From Fistulifera solaris (taxonomy: Eukaryota; Bacillariophyta; Bacillariophyceae; Naviculales; Stauroneidaceae): 64,000 bases of DNA. Below the pieces are notes generated by a model that saw only the letters and a program-made list of their open reading frames with translations, did no database searches and was not told the DNA's origin. Shown piece after piece: positions 56,601-64,000 of the stretch; position 1 is the stretch's first letter, and each line of letters opens with the position of its first letter. The stretch is from assembly GCA_030295235.1 (NCBI GenBank), contig AP026133.1, positions 1,116,001 through 1,180,000 of the forward strand, given 5' to 3'. Position numbers and translations under genes: made by a program.

Positions 56601-57050
56601 GTTCGTCAGGCCTGTGACTGTCCTTATTGTGGAACCGCTAGTCCGTACCAAACGTTTGCTTACCGTGAAGCAGAGAAGCGACATAAAGAAGAGATGAAGC
56701 ATAGGAAAGAAAAACAGCAGCACATTGAGGAAGAACTGGCTGCGAATCCGATCGACAACACAACAATCGCGGTTGTCAAGGAAAGCGCTCAAGAGGCACC
56801 TCTAACTCCAGTGGCTGCAGCGATTTCGGCCGGAGACAAGCTGCGGAAAAAGCTTGAAGCAAAGAAAGCACCAAACCTACCAGCGTCCAAACCGTCACCA
56901 GGTCCAAAGAATGCAACGGCGAAGCCGACCACTGCGGCCAGTGCAGCAACTAGCGCCTCCAGCAATACCACACAAGTGGGCAACTCACCCAAAGCCCAGC
57001 AACCCGAGCCCTTGGCTGCCAACCAGGGTTGCGCTTGCGTCATATTATAA
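53688..57050 (+). CDS. Long coiled-coil protein with LAGIAGAA repeats and a C-terminal CaaX box
   Basis: A 1,120-residue single exon, frame unbroken, from the ATG at 53688 (MSLINDSLAAEIARLEAEVE). The first half is heptad-rich coiled coil (RLEAEIRALEESAARTKRAI; RLQAEIREMELELQKRRAAA) with two SPxRRSxxLKSVV repeats. The middle (about 55230-55930) has six copies of a 45-65-residue module built on RPAFLAGIAGAAAAREQR, RPAFLSGIADAAAAREER, RRAFLSGIAGAARARHMR and RPNLLAAISGAATERQDR, which resemble WH2 actin-binding helices (LLxxIxxG). A CDCPYCGTASPYQTFAYREA segment follows. Near the end AISAGDKLRKKLEAKK is again WH2-like, and the last residues GCACVIL form a CaaX box (CVIL, expected to be geranylgeranylated) with a neighbouring Cys for palmitoylation. 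I infer a lipid-anchored cytoskeletal scaffold; no named family is recognised. Confidence 0.72.
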   Translation: MSLINDSLAAEIARLEAEVERKRLQQQIQAMENEIAQEMVDDDEEEKLIVLTAPKNNWKNVSDQSFSASNEMKSPRSVQAGTTIKSPLSTPGKSPVRRSLFLKSVVQAASERSELSERIATEANHLQIKSEGETVEKNLVSPNWKNKSPARRSVLLKSVVAASELRASATHDTSSSSHLSENDVIAENRAKAPRSDAIDPQQQRGHDGGTTHRSEDEGLDCQRLEAEIRALEESAARTKRAIEEELEKRRRQEEGTWQVDEEEYIPLQINAEHPKIQHQQFERHSLGSEVEKETQAEAERLKIEDQIVTAESDIAANFTTKNKYKAELQRAQLEEEIRSVDAVAAGTLRQKNEASERQRLEDEARAAEVTAEEASQKCDEEYSKLHAVHKDAAYENAGVASDQPHLDAFFPDVEDENLLAQADTAKKLEQERLQAEIREMELELQKRRAAASSGASVASKSSLSSKASRKGKPRKLVNKKCLERQKLEEEIARMEAQIGSATSSKAHVNEVLIDHPAFLAEIVEAGASQKVPKDLPSDVISKNQDDRTSMMKSMSNDRPPTRPAFLAGIAGAAAAREQRSYTDITSKPMSNNVAPARPAFLSGIADAAAAREERTQAAEQTTELATTSNDTTSARRAFLSGIAGAARARHMRVAEDETSIPTGILSARPFTDTESSPKTSAMSMRPNLLAAISGAATERQDRLEATGGELQMREVEPEVEDSRKNTPQPSFALAEMVSKKAKDREKRLEAGGEKRMTKIKETTEYKSVFSNVAIEAANMGRLTRLNEHTVEAVAQEKTPQQEWKSKGLLAIDWRSTHMAIIHQAAARGNETKMREYVVSNKSVAEEEEWEAKEVDRNSSRLNQLLELNKKVGTGTAKVDELVMGLREENQSGESMLIRPMYAYNNIEEVKLPKPLPPSIDVNKAKQKAAKMEEQAVRQHRQHLPMANISAHVAEVVWERRARLNRPGSMPKVRQACDCPYCGTASPYQTFAYREAEKRHKEEMKHRKEKQQHIEEELAANPIDNTTIAVVKESAQEAPLTPVAAAISAGDKLRKKLEAKKAPNLPASKPSPGPKNATAKPTTAASAATSASSNTTQVGNSPKAQQPEPLAANQGCACVIL

Positions 57051-57376
57051 GCGTCGTTCTAACTCGAACTTTATACATTAACAACATCTGAGTAATATAA
57101 GTAAAAGACAAAGAGCCCTCTAGAATTTTTACAGGTCTTCACGTCCAACATTGTGTGTCAGACACACTTTTCTTCCAAGGTTTCCTTCTCTCAGTTTGTC
57201 TCTCAGTTTGTTGCGTTTTCGCGAGTATCCTTTACTGGAGTGTAGCATTTTAACGATCAGCGTTTTCTCGATTTGTCCACGACAGTAGTTGATTGGTGAT
57301 CCGCACATCAGGCGCAGATTGAACTCTTCTTCTAATATAGGTTGCCCGACACAGAATTCTGTATCCTTTCAATGTG

Positions 57377-57951
57377 TTACATCATGGATTCATTGTAAGC
57401 GTCGACCGTTTGTTGAATTTGTTGATCAAATCGATTCGAAGATATAGGCGCATTGAGAGGACTAAACGGATTTAAAATGTGCCCGACATAAATGGCGTGA
57501 ATCTTAGCAAATAGTTTTTGAATATCTTCATGATATCCATCTCGAACTGTCAAAAGGAATTTGATTTGTGTCGTTGTCATGTACCCTGCAATAAGAAGAA
57601 AGGAATGAGCGTGCTAGAGAAGATCCTCATCCAAATTCAGGAATACCTACCATAAACGCGCATATCATCTACCGGGCACAGGAAACCGACGAACATGGCA
57701 TCCGTTCCGGTAACTCCGGGAGCTCGCCACGCACACGCCGGAGGAGGACCCGCCAATTGTTCGAATTTGTCAAGAGCTGCGTGAAGAATGAATTGTTGTC
57801 TCACCGAACATGCTTGTTTTATGCTCAATGTTGTGGAAGGCGAGAGCCCAAATAATGATTCCGCTTCATCGATCGCATCGACATGGTCGAATTCGCGAAG
57901 ATAAATTGGCGTATTGTTTTTACCCACAATAGCTAAACTAATGACGGACAT
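57377..57951 (-). CDS. TRAPPC2L: TRAPP complex subunit 2-like (TRAPPC2L), two exons
   Basis: Exon 1 is 57951-57651, the intron 57650-57586 (GTAGGT...GCAG), exon 2 is 57585-57377; 169 residues. The longin-type sedlin fold is clear: MSVISLAIVGKNNTPIYLRE at the start, VRQQFILHAALDKFEQLA, FVGFLCPVDDMRVYG joined across the intron to YMTTTQIKFLLTVRDG, and IQKLFAKIHAIYVGHILNPF near the end. TRAPP complexes are Rab exchange factors that tether vesicles at the Golgi; TRAPPC2L is a small core subunit. A 15-residue insert (LAGPPPACAWRAPGVTG) before the FVGFL strand is not usual for the family. Frame and splice phases are clean. Confidence 0.92.
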
Positions 57952-57984
57952 TGCTTTCGACGAAGAAAGAGTATTGACGACACG

Positions 57985-58045
57985 ACAAAGTACCAGGTAA
58001 TCAAAAGGACGAATGAATGCGAATGAATGCGAATGAATGATAAAT
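57985..58045. repeat. GAATGAATGC short tandem repeat
   Basis: Three to four GAATGAATGC units (58010-58040), preceded by the palindromic word AGTACCAGGTAAT. It is just upstream of the TRAPPC2L start. Confidence 0.7.
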
Positions 58046-58379
58046 AATGCACCCGCCTTGTCGCATTCGCGTGATGTGAGGCGGTGTCGTGACTAAAATG
58101 CAGTCGTGGTAAAATTCAGATTACACTTCGATCTTATAGTAAGACATTGGAACTTGGAACAGCGCGATGATGAACGGTCACAAACCATGACCGAAATGAC
58201 CACCGACGTCATCCAGAGAAGCAGGGACCACAGCCACGATGAATTTACTATAGACTTGATTGTTGGTCGAAAAAATAACAGATGTCTGACCGAAATAGAT
58301 TATTTTAAGTAAGGACCGACGAGCGTAATTAACAGCGAAAACAAACAACAAACTTCAAAAACTCTCTCCTCTCGTGAAG

Positions 58380-61005
58380 ATGACCCAACCCACCGACGAC
58401 GCGTTGAATAACAATCGATCCCTGACCTCACAAACACTATTCCCAGTCTACAAGTACCTGGTACTGGCGTGTTTCATTATCTGGTTGTTTGCTACTCCGT
58501 ATTCATTTGCGTATAACTCTCACAGGCGATACGGCGATCTACATTCCGATGGAAGGCATTAATCGTTTGACGAAGGATTACCGAAACAACAAACGAAGAG
58601 ACGATTCCAGTGGAGATAGCAGTAATGATGGAATCGATATTTCTTCACATTCACATACATCGACAAACTCAATGGTCTCGTTTCTTTCCATGGGAGGAGA
58701 TCATCTACTCGATGATCTGATGGATTCGACCAGTCTCGCAAGTCAAGGAGACGAAGACGAAGAATCGGAAGAACAGGATTTACTAGAAAGATCCTCCGAA
58801 TCATCAATATCTTCAAAATCAGGAGATTCCATTGTAGAATCGGGTGAAAGTGATCCGGAAGATAGTTCAGGGGAATTCGCAGAAGAGGAAGATTTTACGA
58901 CAGATCGGGAAGAGGAGTCATCGGAATTTCAGCTGTCACCAGTGAAAATAGCGCCGACAAAAACGCCTTCCAAAGGACGAGGAGTTCTTCCTGTTGCATC
59001 ATCAGATAGCTTATTTGGTGGCGTGCGAAAATTCTTTCAACGGGGGAAAACCAGGAAAGGCGAACAGCAAGAGATAGGAGACGAAACCCCGGAATCTGAT
59101 TCCAAAAAGAAATCCCAATATCCCGAACACGCAGAGGAGGAAAGCGTGGTGAGCAGGATATATCGCCAAGCAAACGGTGTGTAGATCGAACGAGCACCAG
59201 CGATAGTCTGGTCGGAGCGTCCCGACAATCGCCATCAGACCCCCGTCGTGGGGTGCAGCGTACTAGCACATCCGACTCTTTGTCGGGTGTTGACCCAAAA
59301 TCACACACCAACCCTTTGCATGCGGCAAAAACACGAAGAGGTGGAAAGAGGAACAAAGATGGAGCAGAGGATACTGATGCCTCACAAAATGCGAATGACT
59401 TGGAAAATGTGACCCGCGAGCCTACTCGTGGCGTGATACGAACATCCACTACGGACAGTTTGGGAGGAGTAGACCCCAAAAAGCACAACAATGCACTTCA
59501 TGCAGCAAAAACTCGTCGTGGTGGAAAGAAAAGTGAGATGATAACAAGTAGTAACGAGGAAACAAGTGAATCGAACGATCATTCGACAAATAGTGCTGGC
59601 AGTCGAGAGCCGACCAGAGGCGTGATGCGCACGTCGACATCTGATAGCTTGGGAGGAGTTGAACAGAATAGTTCTGCCCACGCTAATCGTACTCGACGTG
59701 GTGGAAAAAGAAACAAAGATAGCACATTAGGTGAAGGCGAAGCCCGTGAAAGCTTCGACACATCGGACTCACTGGATATGTCGCACAGCTCTTCCCAAAA
59801 AGAGCCGCCCCGTGGGGTGGTCCGAACATCTACATCGGACAGTTTGACCGGTGTTGATCCTAGAAAGCATACAAATGCAGTGCACGCTGCCAAAACACGA
59901 CGCGGTGGCCGACGCAACAGAAATGATGGTGATCACTCGGCCAATGTCGATGCTTCAGCCTCCGCCGACACATCCGAAAATTCGAATAATGATGCTGATC
60001 TTGAGGAACTGAGTAGAGGCGTTGTGAGAACTTCAACCTCCGATTCTTTGAATGGTGTCGATACAAAAGGGCCGCCTTCCCACGGCAGACCAGTAAAACG
60101 CGAAGAGGCGGTCGACGAATTAGAGTTAAAGTCGATGACGAAGAAGGCGACTGCAGTGAAGGCTTCGACAATTCAGAATACGTAGCAGACACATCCGAAA
60201 ATGCTTCATCTGAACCAAAGACACGTCGAAGAGGTCGTCGTAACTCAAGCAATGAAGAGGAAAGTGTTGAAGCTAGCTGCGAAAGAGTTCCGCGAACTAG
60301 TACCGTCGACAGTCTTTTGGGCAATTTTGGTTTTGAACGCAAGCGAGGCGTACAACGGACCTCGACGACGGATTCACTGACAGGATTGGACTCGAAAAGA
60401 ACAGACCCGGCAAAGGATGTGACACAACGACCCCGACGACGAGTGATGAATCTACTGAAGGATTGGAGCTGACGGAAAGCCAACAGCGCGGCAAGACTAC
60501 GGTAGATAAAGTTCTCGGGGCTTTCGGTTTACAAAGAGGTGTAGCAAGGACTTCAACGTCCGATAGTCTCACTGGAATGGATTCTAGAAAGGTCCGAAAC
60601 AAAGAAATTCATGCCAGCAGAACCCGTCGAGGCGGTCGCCGAAATCGGAATAATGGAGAAGACGCGAGTGAAAGAAGCGCGACCCCAGAAGAGGGAGCCG
60701 TTTCACCCCAGGGAAAAGTGGTGCGAACGAATACTAGCGACATTTGGGCGCAAAGGCTGATGCGGCGTTCACTACCGCGCACTCTGACTGCCGATTCACT
60801 CGAGGGTGCAGATCCAAATAGACACAACAACCGTCCTTTGGGGACAAAGACCCGACGCGGCAGTCGCCGTCCACACACCGAAGAGCAAATCGAATTCGAA
60901 TACGAACAAGGCAACGACGAGAATGGTGATGATATCCTTCTAAAGGATGATGTTCATGTAATCGAGTCGGAGGAATTGTCAGCCGAGGATAAAAATTGTC
61001 AGTGA
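58380..61005 (+). CDS. RTSTSDSL / RRGG repeat protein with N-terminal membrane segment, several frame breaks
   Basis: From the ATG at 58380 a short leader has one hydrophobic segment (YLVLACFIIWLFATPYSFAY), then after a one-base shift near 58500-58560 an acidic Ser/Glu domain begins at MEGINRLTKDYRNNKRRD (58549). From 59185 to about 60860 there are eleven copies of a module: RGVVRTSTSDSLTGVDPRKH followed by an AAKTRRGGRRNRN stretch and an acidic Ser-rich spacer. Cores start near 59191, 59262, 59439, 59630, 59823, 60029, 60294, 60357, 60549, 60724 and 60779. The amino acids are kept while codons differ, so the repeat is under selection. RTSTSDS looks like a basophilic kinase site and RRGG a nucleic-acid or phosphate-binding stretch. 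The frame is one base short near 59175, 60085 and 60430. If 58380 is not the start, ATG 58549 is. I know no named family. Confidence 0.65.
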
Positions 61006-61182
61006 TGATGCCCGGCCTTTTTCTTACCCCGCTATGTTGCCGTATCAACTTTTGAATAAACTTGAAATAACGACAAGCCTGTTTTATTACATTATCATCT
61101 TAATGTTAGTTTACGAGAGACTCGAGAAGCAGCGACACAAAGCAACGGAAGAACTGCCCCATTTTCAATCGATTTCACAACT

Positions 61183-62384
61183 CTAATCAAAGGTGTTGTC
61201 CGCATCCGCCATTTCTCCACGAAGAATGGCTAGATCCGCCTCGACCATCTCTTTGACCAAGGCGTCGAAAGGCGTGGAGGATGACCATCCCAATTTTTCC
61301 TTGGCTTTGGCCGGGTTTCCCAGCAGTAAGTCGACTTCGGTGGGACGGAAGTATCGGGGATCGATACGGACCAAGATGCGGCTGGGATCGGCAGCATCGA
61401 CCCCCACTTCGTCGACCGTGCCCTTCTCACCTTGCCACTGGACGGTGGTGTTGACGACGGCGAAGGCCTTTTCGACGAATTCACGAACCGTGTGCGTCTC
61501 TCCCGTCGCCAAGACGTAGTCATCGGATGTTTCTTGCTGCAACATTCTCCACATACCTTCGACGTAATCACGTGCATGTCCCCAGTCACGCTTGGCATCC
61601 AAGTTACCGAGGAATAGTGTTTTCTGCTTTCCGTGGTGAATCGCAGCTACACCGCAAGTGATCTTTCTCGTAACGAAAGTTCTTCCACGACGTGGCGACT
61701 CGTGATTGAAGAGGATTCCGTTGGTGAGATGCATACCGTAGGCTTCACGATAGTTGACGAGAATCCAGAACGCATACTGCTTGGCAACCGCATAGGGCGA
61801 ACGAGGATAGAAGGGAGTCGTCTCGGATTGCGGCACTTCCTGAACCTTTCCGTAGAGTTCGCTGGTCGATGCTTGATAAAACTTGACAGTCTTTTCCATG
61901 CCGGCTGCGCGGATAGCATCTAACATGCGCAAAACACCAACTCCGTCGCAGTCGGCCGTGTATTCGGGCATATCGAACGACACTTTGACGTGACTCATCG
62001 CACCCAAGTTGTACACTTCAGTCGGCTTAACGTTCGAAATGATGCTAATCAAGTTTGTGGCGTCACACAAGTCTCCGTAATGCAAGAAGAGCTTTACTCC
62101 GGTCTCGTGACGGTCTTTGTAGAGATGATCGATGCGACCCGTGTTGAAGCAAGAAGAACGACGAACGATACCGTGGACCTGCAGACGAGTAGAAGAAACG
62201 TGAGAGTCTGCGTCTCTGCTGAATCGATCTTCACCATAGCCCCTGTTGAATAATCTTTGACGAAAACGAGAAAAGGAGACATACGACGTACCTCGTATCC
62301 CTTCTCAAGAAGAAGCTCCGTAAGATACGAACCGTCTTGACCGGTAATACCGGTAATTAAAGCGCACTTTCTTTCAGACGACAT
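61183..62384 (-). CDS. GMD: GDP-mannose 4,6-dehydratase, two exons
   Basis: Exon 1 is 62384-62292, the intron 62291-62179 (GTACGT...GCAG, 113 nt), exon 2 is 62178-61183; 362 residues with no break. The NAD(P) fold motif is [14 protein letters not shown], spanning the TGxxGxxG. Splicing joins EKGYE to [20 protein letters not shown]. The active site has [10 protein letters not shown] (Thr, Ser/Glu) and the YxxxK of [23 protein letters not shown] and [11 protein letters not shown] are also typical. The enzyme converts GDP-mannose to GDP-4-keto-6-deoxymannose, the first step to GDP-fucose for cell-wall and exopolysaccharide sugars, in the cytosol. It lies tail-to-tail with the repeat protein gene, 177 bases apart. 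Confidence 0.96.
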
Positions 62385-63505
62385 TATTTATGATTGATCG
62401 AGGAAGTTTAAGTAATCACAGCAACAATAGATGATAAGAAAAGGATTCCCTGGTCAAAGGCGTGACTTTGATTATGAAATGAATGCGACCGCGGAGCGGT
62501 GCAAGTTTTTAATGATCCAGACGGAGAGGGTCATTCTTCCTCTCCGTTTGCTTAATGACACGTTTGTGTACTTAAGAGGTTGAGCGACATGGAACCGGTA
62601 CCGATAGTTTAAAAATAGTCCGTAAATAAAATACATTAAATCTGATACATGGAGACCCTATTGACAATAAGGGACCGCGACCCGTGACCGCGACAACACC
62701 AACGGACGCCGGATCGTGAATTATATAATAAGGAAAAAACAGATCGTGTTTCGTACATCGAGAGAAATGACTCACACTTAGACTATGGAAGAGGCGGGCA
62801 ATAATGCGCCACGTATTACTATGAAAGCGCAGCGCACAGCGCACAGGCATAATAATGAGATGCTAGGGATTTAGAATTTGGGACGTTTCCCTCGTGCGTC
62901 TTACAGCTTCTAACAAGAAATAAGACTTTCAACAAGAAATTACGCTCTCATATTTTGTATCAGGAAGTACCAGCGGGAAGTGAAAATCGTTTCACGGATT
63001 GGCAGCTTCAGTACCGGAACATTGAAACATGCAAAAGAGGCAAGATCGGCTAAGTCGATCTTACCGCTTTTTCTTGCTAACAATTAGGGACGTTTGAAAA
63101 AACTGATCGGTCCAGGGTCCAGGTCGAGGAGGTTAACAGTTAACCCTTGCTAGGAGTCGCGTATCGCTACTCGCAAGCTCGCAGGGATACTGATAAGATG
63201 TACGGTAGAGAAGAAACCAAAATCCGACATAACATAGAACATAGACTATCATCTAGGGTGAACCGCTCCGGCTCTCTTTTCTTTTTTCGGCTTGCGCGAC
63301 TCACTACTAGGTATAATTAATGCTGTTTTCGGTTTTCGACTTGCTGCTGATTGTTCAAACACGGTTAACGAAGAAACGTGACTCTTCGTGAAAGACAAAG
63401 TAAGACTAAACATTAAGCAAGAATGGTCTTGCATCTTGCGCAAGCTACCGGTGATCAATAATTCGTGAATAAGTTATGCAAAATGACTAACATACTGGCA
63501 ATGGT
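62385..63505. other. 1.1 kb without a supported gene
   Basis: Frames are short on both strands. GAACCGGTACCGAT, one of the GTAC palindromes, is at 62591. No RNA gene, repeat family or transposon end was recognised. Confidence 0.4.
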
Positions 63506-64000
63506 CTAGCAACCTGCTAAAACCGCGACATGCAAACCAAGAAGAAGTGCCCCCAGTAAAACATTCCAGCAAAGACACTGCGCGTCACTAGATATTTGAA
63601 CAGAGTCTATCTGAGGATCGGATATCGGTGAACTTGAGTCATCTCCTTCGTCCGCAGCAGCTGGTAAAACCTCAAATGACAGAGATGATAGATTGTCATA
63701 TCGCAAGTCACTGACCGATTCCCAGTTGTCTGGATTCGCAATGGCTTCACGGAGTCGGTATGCAGTTTCCGAGGTTGAACCTTTGTAGCGGTAGCTGTCG
63801 TAACGAGAAAGAGTCACGTACGAGTAATTAAATTGCTCAAGCATTTCTGGAAGCGCACTGTAAGTTGTGTCACCACCCGCATTGAACCAGCGTCCCCCAA
63901 AAGTAAGACCGGTCAAAAGTTGACGTGTTCACGATTGTCGTCGCAAACAACAAGAATCGTGTCACCCGACAAGGAGAGATCAAAGTTTCCTCGCACTGAT
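63506..64000 (-). CDS. Cell-surface protein with a C-terminal hydrophobic tail, 5' part outside window
   Basis: On the minus strand the frame entering at the right edge reads FDLSLSGDTILVVCDDNREH and, after a one-base gap at the TTTT run near 63913-63916 (one base short), continues TGLTFGGRWFNAGG, ALPEMLEQFNYSYVTL, YRYKGSTSETAYRLREAIAN and DNWESV. The order LSGDxILVYC...FxxGLxFxGxW...ALPxxL...DNxxYxG...NW fits secreted lamin-tail-like or thrombospondin-associated modules of algal surface proteins; I am not certain of the family. The Ser/Asp-rich linker and the last 25 residues (CLCWNVLLGALLLGLHVAVL) suggest a GPI signal or a final membrane anchor. The start and signal peptide lie beyond position 64000. 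Confidence 0.55.

Noticed and set aside
15690-60445. Programmed ribosomal frameshifting as the cause of the frame breaks
   Set aside because: Sites lack a common slippery heptamer, occur in unrelated housekeeping genes and go in both directions; run-length sequencing error explains them better, though it needs reads to confirm.
1-64000. tRNA, rRNA or CRISPR features
   Set aside because: I looked for T-loop GGTTCGAAT-type words and regularly spaced repeats; GTTCGAATC near 32260 has no matching acceptor stem, and no spaced array exists.
1-64000. Retrovirus-like or LTR elements
   Set aside because: No reverse transcriptase, integrase or long terminal repeat was recognised; the only clear mobile element is the Harbinger-like DNA transposon.

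Overview
This is nuclear DNA of a photosynthetic stramenopile, most probably a pennate diatom close to Phaeodactylum tricornutum. The species is an inference; I could run no database search. The evidence is: (i) genes are single or few-exon, with short GT-AG introns (about 60-185 nt) and densely packed on both strands without operons; (ii) several proteins begin with a secretory signal peptide whose cleavage site is followed by Phe or a similar residue, the bipartite plastid presequence of algae with secondary plastids (14.0 kb, 27.5 kb, 36.0 kb and 45.6 kb genes); (iii) there is a single-domain voltage-gated channel of the EukCat type described from diatoms; (iv) sulfolipid synthase and other plastid functions are present; (v) GTAC-rich palindromes (ACCAGGTA, GGTACC, CTCCGTA) recur between genes.

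Layout. 0-8 kb: C-terminal end of a Raptor (TORC1) gene, an SQD2-like sulfolipid synthase facing it, a 1.25 kb non-autonomous Harbinger-like DNA transposon, a SET-domain protein with two membrane segments inserted in the domain, and a VTT/DedA membrane protein. 8-20 kb: a membrane-anchored degenerate metallophosphoesterase, a EukCat channel, an LRRC57-like protein, a small plastid membrane protein, DPH2, an NnrU/Z-ISO-like isomerase and a protein kinase. 20-32 kb: a seven-exon ER cyclophilin with a 19-nt exon, a GYF protein, a plastid DUF1415 protein, an ankyrin pseudogene, the intact member of a paralogous LRR-like family, and ribosomal protein eL30. 32-46 kb: a Gln-rich transcription co-regulator with two similar helical domains, a plastid protein, a decayed paralogue of the LRR-like family, a histidine phosphatase, a class 3 lipase with membrane segments, an 18-bp minisatellite in a divergent promoter, and a plastid KsgA/Dim1 methyltransferase. 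47-64 kb: a large NLR-like protein (helical bundle, NB-ARC with MHD motif, TPRs), a CIR1-like splicing protein, a coiled-coil protein ending in a CaaX box, TRAPPC2L, an eleven-repeat RTSTSDSL/RRGG protein, GDP-mannose 4,6-dehydratase and part of a cell-surface protein.

The most promising biology is the NLR-like gene (47.4-52.0 kb), the RTSTSDSL repeat protein (58.4-61.0 kb), the membrane-inserted SET protein and the EukCat channel.

A caution covers the whole window. About twenty otherwise well conserved reading frames are broken by exactly one base, mostly one base short in an A/G run and three times one base long in an A6 run. The protein continues immediately in the neighbouring frame, so I read these as probable consensus errors and give each gene its full span. 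Coordinates are therefore genomic spans, not single open frames, wherever this is noted.
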